Positions 1 through 9,500 of a stretch of DNA of 62,617 nucleotides are shown here, piece by piece. How positions within the stretch are numbered: the stretch's first letter is position 1; the number at the start of each line of letters is the position of its first letter. The DNA lies in contig CALMJG010000200.1 in assembly GCA_937864195.1 (NCBI GenBank), forward strand, positions 1-62,617. The letters run 5' to 3'. Origin of the DNA: an uncultured Novosphingobium sp. (GTDB lineage Bacteria > Pseudomonadota > Alphaproteobacteria > Sphingomonadales > Sphingomonadaceae). Both the position numbers and the translations under genes were made by a program. The notes beneath the pieces were generated by a model that made no database searches, was not told where the DNA came from, and saw only the letters and a program-made list of their open reading frames with translations.

Positions 1-1
1 G

Positions 2-922
2 ATCCTGGCCGTCAATGGCCGGATCAGGCCCCGGTTGCAGGTCGACATCCGCCCGGCGCTGGGCGGCGAACTGGTTGCCCTGCCGTTCGACGTGGGAGAC
101 CGGGTCGGGGCGGGGCAGGTTCTGGCCCGGATCGACGACGCGCCCGAAACGGCCGCCATTGCCGAGGCAGAGGCATCGGTCCAGGCGCAGCAGGCCACGC
201 TTGCCCAGGCCCGCCGCGACCTTGCCCGGTTCGAGGCGCTGGGGCAGTTCGCCACCCGGCGCGAGGTCGAACAGCGCCGCCTGTCGGTGGAGGAAGGCGC
301 GCGCGAACTCAGCCGCCGCCGTGCCGCCGTGGTCCAGGCCCGCGAACAGCGCGACCGCCGGGTGCTGCGCGCCCCCTTTGCCGGGGTGATCCTGGAGCGT
401 CCGGTCGATCCGGGGCAGACGGTCGGCCTCGACAGCGTGATCTACCGCCTGGCAGACCTTACGGCGCCCGAAGTCACCGTGGAAGTGGACGAGGCCTATG
501 CCGCAGAGATCCGGCCGGGAATGGAGGCGCGGGTCAGCTTTCCGGGGCAGGCGGGCGAGCTTCGCGCCGCCGTGGCCCATGTCGAGCCGCGCGTCGACCC
601 CGCCACCGGTGCGCGCGACGTGCGGCTTACTCTGGTCGACGGGGCGGCGGAGGTTCCCTCCGGCCTGACCGTCACGGTCAATCTGGTGATCGAGCGGCGC
701 GACCGCGCGATCAGCGTGCCGCGCAGCGCCCTCATCCTGGGCGGCGATGCGGCTAAGGTCAGGCTCGTGGGCAAGGACGGAGTGGTGAGCGAGCGCGCCG
801 TCAGCTTCATCGACTGGCCCGCGGAGACCGTGATCGTAACCCGCGGCCTCGCTGCGGGCGAGCGCCTGCTGGCCGATCCCGAGGCCGCACAGCCGGGCGA
901 AAAGGTGAGGACGGGGCGCTAG
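2..922 (+). CDS. HlyD/RND-type periplasmic adaptor subunit of an ABC efflux system (5' truncated by window edge)
   Basis: The reading frame is open from the first bases of the window, so the N-terminus lies outside. The visible part has the adaptor layout: a biotinyl-lipoyl-like half (IRPALGGELVALPFDVGD), an Ala/Arg/Glu-rich coiled-coil hairpin (roughly residues 50-110), the second lipoyl half (LRAPFAGVILERPVDPGQTV) and a beta-barrel/membrane-proximal region with the usual VPRSAL segment. It would bridge the inner-membrane transporter to the outer membrane or periplasm. The stop codon is one base before the permease start, and the ATPase follows, so this is a MacA-like partner of the next two genes. 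The substrate cannot be told from sequence. Confidence 0.85.
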   Translation: MLAVNGRIRPRLQVDIRPALGGELVALPFDVGDRVGAGQVLARIDDAPETAAIAEAEASVQAQQATLAQARRDLARFEALGQFATRREVEQRRLSVEEGARELSRRRAAVVQAREQRDRRVLRAPFAGVILERPVDPGQTVGLDSVIYRLADLTAPEVTVEVDEAYAAEIRPGMEARVSFPGQAGELRAAVAHVEPRVDPATGARDVRLTLVDGAAEVPSGLTVTVNLVIERRDRAISVPRSALILGGDAAKVRLVGKDGVVSERAVSFIDWPAETVIVTRGLAAGERLLADPEAAQPGEKVRTGR

Positions 923-923
923 G

Positions 924-2129
924 ATGAACCGCTATGCGGTCAAGCTCGCCATCCGGCACCTGCTCGCCCATCCCGGCCAGACCGCGCTGCTGATGGCCGG
1001 CGTGGCCCTGGGGGTGAGCGTCTTCATCTTCATGAGCGCGCTGATCGGCGGGCTGGCGACCCTGCTGACCCAGCGCACCGTTGGCAGCATCCCGCATGCC
1101 GTGCTGGAAATGCCCGACCGCGATCCCTCGGTCCTGGTCCCGTCCGGCGCCGCGCAGGTGGTGCTGCAGAAGGATCTCAGCCGCCGCGACCAGATCGCGA
1201 TCTGGCAGCCGGCCGTGCCGATCATCGAGAAGACGCCGGGGGTGACCGCCCTCTCGCCGCAGATCCGGGGCTCTGCCTTCGTCGAGCGCGGGCAGGCGGT
1301 GGCGCCGGTGGGGGTGATCGGGGTCCAGCCGGGCAAGCTTTCCGACATTGCCGACATCGACGGCGCGATGGTGGATGGCACCAGCACTCTGCCGGCGGAC
1401 GGCATCCTGATCGGCAGCCGCCTGGCGGGTGACCTGGGGCTGAGGGTGGGGCAGGTGGTGCGGCTCAGTTCCGATCGTGGGCGGGCGCGCAGCTTCCGGA
1501 TCGGGGGGATCTTCAGCCTGGGGATCGCCAGTGCCGACCGGCAGGCGGTCTACATGAACTTCACCACCGCCCGCGCCCTGTTCGACCTGCCGACCGGCAT
1601 TTCGCGGATCGAGATCAAGGTCCAGCCGGCCACCGATGCGCCGCGCATTGCCGCGGCCCTGCGCCGCTCCACCGGGCTGAAGGCCACGGCCTGGACCGAG
1701 GACAACAGCCAGCTGTTCGAAGGGCTGGACGCCCAGGCGCGCACCGGCACGATCATCAAGGCCTTTTCGCTGATCACCATCGTGGTCGGGATCGCCAGCG
1801 CCATGTTGCTGTCGATCGTGCGGCGCCAGGCCGAAATCGGGATCATGCGGGCGATGGGGGCGAGCAAGGGGCTGGTGGTGTCGATCTTCGTGCTGGAAGG
1901 AACGCTGATCGGGCTGGTCGGCGCGGTGGTCGGCGCGCTTGCCGCCTGGCTGGCGCTGCTGCCCCTGCCGCCCGTCAGCGAGGTGCGGAGCGGCGGCCTG
2001 CCGATCGACCGGGCGCAGGGCGATTTCCTGCTGGCCGTCACGCTGACCACGCTGGCCGCCATGCTCGCCTCGATCCTGCCGGCCCGCAATGCCGCCCGGA
2101 TCGACCCGGTGGAGGCCATCGGCCAGTGA
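924..2129 (+). CDS. ABC transporter permease, MacB/LolC-E (FtsX) family
   Basis: A protein of 401 residues with the FtsX-family topology: one N-terminal membrane segment (around residues 18-42), a large extracytoplasmic domain (about 45-270), then three C-terminal membrane segments (about 275-300, 320-350, 365-385). The end (PARNAARIDPVEAIGQ) is the conserved coupling tail of MacB/LolC-type permeases. It starts one base after the adaptor stop and its stop overlaps the GTG start of the ATPase, so the three genes are one operon. By family it would work by mechanotransmission, exporting a drug, peptide or lipoprotein. Which one is unknown. Confidence 0.85.
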   Translation: MNRYAVKLAIRHLLAHPGQTALLMAGVALGVSVFIFMSALIGGLATLLTQRTVGSIPHAVLEMPDRDPSVLVPSGAAQVVLQKDLSRRDQIAIWQPAVPIIEKTPGVTALSPQIRGSAFVERGQAVAPVGVIGVQPGKLSDIADIDGAMVDGTSTLPADGILIGSRLAGDLGLRVGQVVRLSSDRGRARSFRIGGIFSLGIASADRQAVYMNFTTARALFDLPTGISRIEIKVQPATDAPRIAAALRRSTGLKATAWTEDNSQLFEGLDAQARTGTIIKAFSLITIVVGIASAMLLSIVRRQAEIGIMRAMGASKGLVVSIFVLEGTLIGLVGAVVGALAAWLALLPLPPVSEVRSGGLPIDRAQGDFLLAVTLTTLAAMLASILPARNAARIDPVEAIGQ

Positions 2130-2812
2130 GCGCCGACCCGATCTTTTCCGTGAGCGGGCTAACCAAGGCCTTTGGCGAGGGCGAGGGCGAGGTGCTGGTG
2201 CTGAGGGGCATCGACCTGGCGATGGAGGCGGGGGAAATGACCGCGCTGCTTGGCCCGTCGGGGTCGGGCAAGAGCACGCTGCTGACCATCCTGGGCACGC
2301 TGATGCGCGCCAGCGGCGGCAGCCACGCCATGCTGGGCGTGGACCTGATGCACGCCAGCGATGCGGAGCGGACCGAATTTCGCAGCAGGCACCTGGGCTT
2401 CGTCTTCCAGTTCCACCACCTGCTGCCCGATCTGTCGGCGCTGGAAAACGTGATGATGCCAGCCGCCGCCGCTGCGGGACGCGAAACCCGCGCCATGCGC
2501 AGCCGGGCGATGGACCTGCTCGACGCGGTGGGCCTGGCCGACCGGCGCGATTATCGACCTTCGGCCATGTCCGGCGGCCAGCGCCAGCGCGCGGCGGTGG
2601 CGCGGGCGCTGATCAACAATCCCGTGCTGGTCCTGGCCGACGAGCCAACCGGCAATCTCGACCGGCAATCGGCCGATCAGGTGATGGACCTGATCCGCTC
2701 CATCAACCGCACCATGGCCACCAGCTTCCTGATCTCCACCCACGATGAACACATCGCCGCGAAGTGCCAGCGCCGGATCGAACTGCTCGACGGGCGGATC
2801 GTGCGGTCCTGA
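2126..2812 (+). CDS. ABC transporter ATP-binding protein (LolD/MacB-type)
   Basis: A single nucleotide-binding domain of 228 residues. It shows Walker A GPSGSGKST (about residue 43), Q-loop FQFHHLLPDLSALENV, signature MSGGQRQR, Walker B VLVLADEPTGNLD and the H-loop histidine in STHDEH. The LPDLSALENVMMP and DEPTGNLD segments are typical of the LolD/MacB group. The start is GTG, overlapping the permease stop (GTGA), with GGAGG ten bases upstream. It powers the permease encoded just before it. It is not the lone lolD gene, because its partner carries only one permease subunit and is preceded by an adaptor. Confidence 0.88.
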   Translation: MSADPIFSVSGLTKAFGEGEGEVLVLRGIDLAMEAGEMTALLGPSGSGKSTLLTILGTLMRASGGSHAMLGVDLMHASDAERTEFRSRHLGFVFQFHHLLPDLSALENVMMPAAAAAGRETRAMRSRAMDLLDAVGLADRRDYRPSAMSGGQRQRAAVARALINNPVLVLADEPTGNLDRQSADQVMDLIRSINRTMATSFLISTHDEHIAAKCQRRIELLDGRIVRS

Positions 2813-2873
2813 TCCTGTCAGGCGCGCTCAGGCTTCAAGCGGCGGCGGTGCATGCTTCAGGCCCAGGTTCTGA

Positions 2874-3569
2874 TCAAGGGTGGTCGCCCGGGACCGGATC
2901 GGGGCGCGAGAAGGCTTCCAGTGCGGCGCGATTGGTGATGGTAACCTGGGCGCCGTTCACCGTGATGCCGTGGCCGCCCAGCACTGCGAAGGCGCGCGAG
3001 ATGTTCTCGGGCGTCATCCCCAGCAGCGATGCCAGCACCCGCTTTTCGGCCTTGAGGTGGACATGGCCGGTGCCGCCCTGCCGCTGGTCCTGCTGGAGGA
3101 TCAGGTTGCCCAGCCGTTCCGCAGACTGGCGCAGCTTCATGTCGGTCAGCGCCCGCACCATGTCGCGATAGGCGTGGGCCAGTTCGCGCATCGTGGCCTG
3201 CATCAGCGCAGCATCGTCCTTCACCACTTCCCGGACCAGCACCGCCGGGATCAGCAGGATCCGCGAAGGCATGATCGTGCGGGCCGACATCAGGTAGGGC
3301 TGATCGGCAACAACGGCGGCAAGGATGAAGCTGGTAACCGGCTCGACGATCCGCATCGTCGTGTCGCGTCCGGCGCTGTGGGCGTAGAGTTCGACCAGCC
3401 CGTCGACCAGCACGTGCAGGAAATCGGCGTGCTGGCCCCGTTCGAACAGGGTCAGTTGCGGGGGGAACACCTGCAGGAACGAGCCGGTGAAGATCCGCTC
3501 GCGCTGCTGCTCCTGCATTTCGCGGAACAGGGGCAGATTCGCGATTTCTGGTCTTTCGCCGGGGCGCAC
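2874..3569 (-). CDS. Crp/Fnr-family transcriptional regulator, likely regulator of the divergent nar operon
   Basis: A cyclic-nucleotide-binding-fold sensor domain (ANLPLF through the FLHVLVDGLVELYA beta-roll), a long dimerisation helix and a C-terminal helix-turn-helix (LGMTPENISRAFAVLGGHGI). The start is GTG at 3569: AAGGAG at 3579-3584 sits nine bases upstream, whereas the longer TTG start at 3599 has no well-spaced site. The N-terminal cysteine cluster that holds the 4Fe-4S of Fnr/Anr is absent, so by family this resembles Dnr/NnrR/NarR-type regulators that sense nitrogen oxides or act downstream of Fnr. It is divergent from narK with three FNR-like boxes between, which argues for local regulation and possibly autoregulation. 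The signal is inferred, not shown. Confidence 0.82.
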   Translation of the reverse strand: MRPGERPEIANLPLFREMQEQQRERIFTGSFLQVFPPQLTLFERGQHADFLHVLVDGLVELYAHSAGRDTTMRIVEPVTSFILAAVVADQPYLMSARTIMPSRILLIPAVLVREVVKDDAALMQATMRELAHAYRDMVRALTDMKLRQSAERLGNLILQQDQRQGGTGHVHLKAEKRVLASLLGMTPENISRAFAVLGGHGITVNGAQVTITNRAALEAFSRPDPVPGDHP

Positions 3570-3613
3570 GCAGCCTGGCTCCTTGCTGAGGACGCCCAAT
3601 CCTAGCAGCCAGC

Positions 3614-3627
3614 TTGATGTGCATCAA
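3614..3627. promoter_or_regulatory. Perfect FNR/ANR/DNR box 1
   Basis: TTGATGTGCATCAA matches the FNR-family consensus TTGAT-N4-ATCAA in all ten conserved bases. It lies 45 bases upstream of the regulator start and about 158 bases upstream of the narK start. It may serve autoregulation of the regulator or act as an upstream site for narK. Confidence 0.8.
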
Positions 3628-3635
3628 TCACCGGC

Positions 3636-3649
3636 TTGATCTGCATCTG
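3636..3649. promoter_or_regulatory. Partial FNR-like box 2
   Basis: TTGATCTGCATCTG has a perfect left half (TTGAT) and a degenerate right half (ATCTG). Its centre is 22 bp from box 1, two helical turns, so both can be bound on the same face. With a start site near 3601 it would sit at -41.5 for the leftward regulator gene; no transcription start has been mapped. Confidence 0.5.
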
Positions 3650-3706
3650 GCGGCCGGGCCGCGCAGATCAGGCGAACTGACGTTTGCCGCGGCGATCCTT
3701 GTGTTC

Positions 3707-3720
3707 TTGATCGGGATCAA
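3707..3720. promoter_or_regulatory. Perfect FNR/ANR/DNR box 3, upstream of narK
   Basis: TTGATCGGGATCAA is a second perfect TTGAT-N4-ATCAA match. Its centre (3713.5) is about 71 bp before the narK ATG at 3785, so a start site near 3755 would place it at -41.5, the class II activator position. This makes it the best candidate for oxygen- or nitrogen-oxide-dependent activation of the whole nar operon. Confidence 0.8.
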
Positions 3721-3784
3721 GCTTCTTCGGGCAAATCTCGATAGGTTCGCTGGCATTCCACCCACGATACGGGAACACGCCGCC

Positions 3785-6517
3785 ATGCCGCTGCACCAGA
3801 CAGTCAGCTCCGGACAACAGAGCCGGGCGCTCGGCCTCAGCACTTTCGCCTTCACGATCTGCTTTGCCGTCTGGACGATCTTCGCGATCATCGGGATCGA
3901 GATCAAGGCAGAGCTGGGCCTGAGCGATACCCAGTTCGGGCTGCTGGTCGGCACCCCGATCCTGACCGGATCGCTGGTGCGCCTGTTCCTGGGGGTCTGG
4001 ACGGATCAGTACGGTGGGCGGATCGTCTTTCCGCTGACCATGCTGGCCTCTGCCGCATCGACCCTGCTGCTGAGCCATGCCGACAGCTACCTGCTGATGC
4101 TGCTGGCCGCGCTGGGACTGGGCATGGCGGGCGGCGGTTTCGCGGTTGGCGTGGCCTATGTGTCGAAGTGGTATCCGCAGGAACGGCAGGGGGCCGCGCT
4201 AGGCTTCTTCGGCATGGGCAATGTCGGCGCGGCGGTCACCAAGTTCGCCGCCCCGTTCGTGATGGTGGCGCTGGGCTGGCAGGCCGTGGCGCAGATCTGG
4301 GCCGTGGTCCTGGCAGTGGTCGCGGTGCTGTTCTTCGCGCTGGCCAAGGACGATCCGGAACTCGCCGCGCGCAAGCTCAGCGGCGAGGCGCCCAAGGGCC
4401 TGATGGAGCAACTGGAGCCGCTGAAGAACGAGCAGGTCTGGCGCTTCTCGCTCTATTACTTCTTCGTGTTCGGGGCCTTCGTCGCGCTGGCGCTGTGGCT
4501 GCCGAAGTACCTGATCGGGGTCTACGGCGTCGACATCAAGGTGGCCGGCATGCTGGCCGCGACCTTCAGCCTCTCGGCCAGCCTGTTCCGCGCCTATGGC
4601 GGGATCCTGTCGGATCGCTACGGCGCGCGGCGGATCATGTACGCCACCTTCGGCGTGTCGATGGTGCTGCTGTTCATGCTGTCCTACCCGTCGACCGACT
4701 ACACGATCCACGGGATCAAGGGTGACATCGCCTTCTCCACCTCGATGGGGCTGGTGCCCTTCGTCATCACGATCTTCGTGCTGGGTTTCTTCATGTCGCT
4801 GGGCAAGGCGGCGGTGTTCAAGCACATCCCGGTTTACTACCCCGATCACGTCGGCGCGGTCGGCGGGCTGGTCGGCCTGGTTGGCGGGCTGGGCGGGTTC
4901 GTCCTGCCGATCGTGTTCGGCGCGGTCAGCGACCTGACGGGGATCTGGACCAGCTGCTTTGCCGTGCTGTTCGCGCTGGTGGCCGTCGCGCTTGCCTGGA
5001 TGCACCTCGCGATCCGCCAGATGGAACACAAGGCCAGCGGGATCGACGTTCGCACCCTGCCGCAGTTCCCGGAAATGATCGAGCTGCACGATGCGGCGCG
5101 CCATGGTCCGGCCCCGGCCAAGGTGCTGACCGAATGGCGCCCCGAAGACCCGCAGTTCTGGGAGGCTACCGGCGAACGCATTGCCCGGCGCAACCTGTTC
5201 ATCTCCATTCCCGCGCTGCTGCTGGCCTTCGCGGTGTGGATGGTCTGGTCCGTGGTCGTGGCCAAGCTGCCCCTCATCGGTTTCGACTACACCACGGACC
5301 AGCTGTTCTGGCTGGCCGCGCTGCCCGGCCTGTCGGGCGCGACGCTGCGGATCTTCTACAGCTTCATGGTGCCGATCTTCGGCGGGCGGCTGTGGACCAC
5401 GCTGTCCACCGCCTCGCTGCTGATCCCCGCTTTCGGGATCGGCTATGCGGTGCAGAACCCGGATACCCCCTATTTCATCTTTCTGGTGCTGGCGCTGCTG
5501 TGCGGCCTTGGCGGAGGCAATTTTGCCTCGTCGATGGCGAACATCGGGTTCTTCTTTCCCAAGTCGCGCAAGGGCAGTGCGCTCGCGCTCAACGGCGGGC
5601 TGGGCAACCTTGGCGTATCGGTGATGCAGTTCCTGGTGCCGGTCGTGATCACCACCGGCGTGTTCGGCGTGCTGGGCGGGGAACCGCAGGCGGCCAGGGC
5701 GGGCGCACAGCTGTGGTTGCAGAACGCCGGGTTCATCTGGGTGCCCTTCATCCTGGCCGCCAGCCTGCTCGCCTGGTTCGGGATGAACGATATCGCCGAC
5801 GCGAAGGCCAGCTTCTCGGAACAGGCGGTGATCTTCCAGCGCAGGCACAACTGGCTGATGTGCTGGCTTTATACCGGCACCTTCGGTTCGTTCATCGGCT
5901 TTTCCGCCAGCCTGCCGCTGCTGGCGAGGAAGGAATTCCCGGATGTCGATGCGCTGAAATACGTGTGGATCGCCCCGCTGGTCGGCGCGATCAGCCGCGC
6001 CTCCACCGGCTGGCTGGCCGACCGCTGGGGCGGCGCGCGGGTGACGCTCTGGGTGTTCGTGGCGATGATCGCGGGCACGCTGGGCGTGGTCCATTTCCTT
6101 GAAGCCGGCAGCTTCAACGGCTTCCTGGGCGCGTTCATCTTCATGTTCTTCGTCACCGGGGTCGGCAATGCCTCGACCTTCCAGATGATCCCGAACATCA
6201 TGCGCCAGGAAGTGCCGCGGCTGGAGCCTGGCCTGAGCGCCGCCGAGGCCACCCGCCAGGCCGAGAAGGAATCCGCCGCGATCGTCGGCTTCACTTCCGC
6301 AATTGCCGCCTACGGCGCCTTCTACATCCCCAAGGCCTTCGGCACCTCGATGACGCTGACCGGATCGGCCCTGCCGGCGCTTTACGGGTTCCTTGCCTTC
6401 TACGTCAGCTGCGCCGCGCTGACATGGTGGATCTACGCCCGCCCGGGCGGCCTGCTGCACGCCATCGAGCGCGGCCTCGCCGCACCCCAACCGATTTCCC
6501 AGGGAGTAACCGCATGA
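3785..6517 (+). CDS. narK: Fused NarK1-NarK2 nitrate/nitrite transporter
   Basis: A 910-residue protein made of two complete major-facilitator units joined head to tail. Unit 1 (about 20-430) carries GGGFAVGVAYVSKWYP and GFFGMGNVG; unit 2 (about 480-900) carries GGNFASSMANIGFFFP and LNGGLGNLG, the nitrate-porter signatures. In characterised fusions, such as that of Paracoccus, the NarK1 half behaves as a proton-nitrate symporter and the NarK2 half as a nitrate/nitrite antiporter. I chose ATG 3785 (GGGAA nine bases upstream); a longer in-frame start at 3614 would translate through the regulatory boxes. The stop overlaps the narG start (ATGA). It is the first gene of the nitrate operon. Confidence 0.92.
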   Translation: MPLHQTVSSGQQSRALGLSTFAFTICFAVWTIFAIIGIEIKAELGLSDTQFGLLVGTPILTGSLVRLFLGVWTDQYGGRIVFPLTMLASAASTLLLSHADSYLLMLLAALGLGMAGGGFAVGVAYVSKWYPQERQGAALGFFGMGNVGAAVTKFAAPFVMVALGWQAVAQIWAVVLAVVAVLFFALAKDDPELAARKLSGEAPKGLMEQLEPLKNEQVWRFSLYYFFVFGAFVALALWLPKYLIGVYGVDIKVAGMLAATFSLSASLFRAYGGILSDRYGARRIMYATFGVSMVLLFMLSYPSTDYTIHGIKGDIAFSTSMGLVPFVITIFVLGFFMSLGKAAVFKHIPVYYPDHVGAVGGLVGLVGGLGGFVLPIVFGAVSDLTGIWTSCFAVLFALVAVALAWMHLAIRQMEHKASGIDVRTLPQFPEMIELHDAARHGPAPAKVLTEWRPEDPQFWEATGERIARRNLFISIPALLLAFAVWMVWSVVVAKLPLIGFDYTTDQLFWLAALPGLSGATLRIFYSFMVPIFGGRLWTTLSTASLLIPAFGIGYAVQNPDTPYFIFLVLALLCGLGGGNFASSMANIGFFFPKSRKGSALALNGGLGNLGVSVMQFLVPVVITTGVFGVLGGEPQAARAGAQLWLQNAGFIWVPFILAASLLAWFGMNDIADAKASFSEQAVIFQRRHNWLMCWLYTGTFGSFIGFSASLPLLARKEFPDVDALKYVWIAPLVGAISRASTGWLADRWGGARVTLWVFVAMIAGTLGVVHFLEAGSFNGFLGAFIFMFFVTGVGNASTFQMIPNIMRQEVPRLEPGLSAAEATRQAEKESAAIVGFTSAIAAYGAFYIPKAFGTSMTLTGSALPALYGFLAFYVSCAALTWWIYARPGGLLHAIERGLAAPQPISQGVTA

Positions 6518-9500
6518 GCCATCTGCTCGACCGCCTGACCTTCTTCCGCCAGAAGAAGGAGCCGTTTTCCGAAGGGCACGGCGTTACCACCGCCGAGGCC
6601 CGCGACTGGGAGGACGGCTATCGTCAGCGCTGGCAGCATGACAAGGTCGTTCGCTCCACCCACGGGGTCAATTGCACCGGATCGTGCAGCTGGAAGATCT
6701 ACGTCAAGGGCGGGATCATCACCTGGGAAACCCAGCAGACCGACTATCCCCGCACCCGCCCGGAACTGCCCAACCACGAACCGCGCGGCTGCCCGCGCGG
6801 GGCGAGCTACAGCTGGTACATCTATTCCGCACAGCGCCTGAAGTACCCGCTGATCCGCAAGCGGCTGGTCAAGCTGTGGCGCGCCGCACGCAAGGATCTG
6901 CCCCCCGTGGCCGCCTGGGCCTCGATCCAGGCCGATCCCGTAAAGCGCAAGAGCTACACCGCGATCCGTGGCCACGGCGGCTTCGTCCGCTCGACCTGGG
7001 ACGAGGTGAACGAGATCATCGCCGCCGCCAACGCCTATACCGCCAAGAACTACGGCCCTGACCGCGTGATCGGCTTCAGCCCGATCCCGGCGATGTCGAT
7101 GGTCAGTTACGCGGCGGGTTCGCGCTATCTCTCGCTGCTCGGCGGCACCTGCATGAGCTTCTATGACTGGTACTGCGACCTGCCGCCCGCCAGCCCGATG
7201 ACCTGGGGCGAGCAGACCGACGTTCCCGAAAGCGCCGACTGGTACAATTCCGGCTTCCTGATGCTGTGGGGATCGAACGTGCCGCAGACCCGCACGCCCG
7301 ACGCCCATTTCATGACCGAGGCGCGCTATCGCGGCGCCAAGGTCGCGGTGGTCAGCCCCGACTATGCCGAGGCGACCAAGTTCGCGGACCTGTGGCTCAA
7401 TCCCAAGCAGGGCACCGATGCGGCGCTGGCGCTGGCGATGGGCCACGTGATCCTGCGCGAGTTCCACCTCGACCGGCAGGTGCCCTATTTCGAGGACTAT
7501 TGCCGCAAGTATTCCGACATGCCGATGCTGGTTCGCCTGGTCGAACAGGACGGGCGGCTGGTGCCCGAACGCCTGCTGCGCGCCAGCGACTTCGCCGGGG
7601 GGCTGGGCGAGACGAACAACCCCGAATGGAAATGCGTCGCCATCGACGAGACGAGCGACGAAGTGGTCGCGCCGTCCGGTTCGGTCGGCTTCCGCTGGGG
7701 CGAGCAAGGCAAGTGGAACCTCAAGGAAGAGGACGGCCGCGGCGAAGCGGTCAAACTGCGCATGACCGCGATCCTCGACAAGGATCACGACGAGGTGGTC
7801 GAGGTCGCCTTCCCCTATTTCGGCAACCGCGAACACGATCATTTCCAGGGCACCGACCACCCCGACGTGCTGATGAAGCGCGTGCCGGTGCGCGAGATGC
7901 AGCTGGCCGAAGGGCGCGCCTATGTCGCCACGGTGTTCGACCTGCTGTGTGCCAACTATGGGCTGGACCGGGGGCTGGGCGGGCAGCACGTCGCGCGCGA
8001 CTATGCCGATGGCGCGCCCTATACCCCGGCCTGGGCGGAGAAGATCACCGGCATTCCCGCCGATGCGATCGTCACCACCGCGCGCGAATTCGCGGCCAAT
8101 GCCGAGGCGACGAACGGCAAGTCGATGGTGATCCTGGGGGCGGGGGTCAACCACTGGTATCACATGGACATGACGTACCGGGGGATCATCAATCTCCTGG
8201 TGATGTGCGGCTGCGTTGGCCAGTCGGGCGGCGGCTGGTCGCACTATGTCGGCCAGGAAAAGCTGCGCCCGCAGACCGGCTGGACGGCGCTGGCCTTCGC
8301 GCTCGACTGGAACCGTCCGCCCCGGCAGATGAATTCCACCAGCTTCTTCTACGCCCATACCGACCAGTGGCGCTACGAGACGCTGGGGGTGGGCGAGATC
8401 CTTTCGCCCACCGCGCCAAAGGGCGACTGGGACGCCAGCCTGATCGACTACAACGTGCGGGCCGAGCGGATGGGCTGGCTGCCATCAGCGCCGCAGCTCA
8501 AGACCAACCCGCTGGAAGTGGGCCGCGCCGCCAGGGCAAGTGGCCTGGAGCCGAAGGACTATATCGCCCAGGCGCTCAAGGGCGGCGATCTGGAACTGTC
8601 CTGCACGGACCCGGACGATCCCGCCAACTGGCCGCGCAACATGTTCGTCTGGCGCTCCAACCTGCTGGGATCGTCCGGCAAGGGCCATGAATATTTCCTC
8701 AAGCACCTGCTCGGCACGGCGCACGGCGTCCAGGGCAAGGATCTGGGCGAAATGGGCGGACAAAAGCCCAGGGAAGTGAAATGGCACGAGGAAGCGCCGC
8801 AGGGTAAGCTGGACCTGCTGGTCACGCTCGACTTCCGCATGTCTACCACCTGCGTCTATTCCGACATCGTCCTGCCGACCGCCAGCTGGTACGAGAAGGA
8901 CGATCTCAACACGTCCGACATGCACCCCTTCATCCACCCGCTCAGCGCGGCGGTCGATCCGGTGTGGGAATCGAAGAGCGACTGGGAAATCTACAAGGGG
9001 ATCGCGAAGACCTTCTCCGAAGTCGCCCCCGAAGTGCTGGGGGTGGAGCAGGACCTGGTCCTCACCCCGATCCAGCATGACACAGCGAACGAGATCGCCC
9101 AGCCGTTCGACGTGGCCGACTGGGGCCACGGAGAAATCGAGGCGATCCCCGGCAGGACCATGGCCACTGTCGCCCTGGTCGAGCGGGATTACCCGAACCT
9201 TTACAACCGCTTCACCGCGCTGGGTCCGCTGATGGACAAGCTGGGCAACGGCGGCAAGGGGATCGGCTGGAACACCGCTGCCGAGGTCGAGAACCTGCGC
9301 AGGCTCAACGGCGTGCAGGACGCAGGCAGTCCGGCGGCGGGCATGGCGAAGATCGAGACTGCGATCGATGCCGCCGAAGTGCTGCTGATGCTGGCGCCGG
9401 AAACCAACGGCGAAGTGGCGGTCAAGGCCTGGGATGCGCTGTCACAGTTCACCGGAATCAATCACAGGCACCTGGCCCTGCCCAAAGAAGAGGAAAAGAT

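Noticed and set aside
4199-6490. Very long open frame on the minus strand opposite narK
   Set aside because: It is an antisense shadow caused by GC-rich codon bias; its translation is low-complexity His/Gln/Arg-rich and narK is clear on the other strand.
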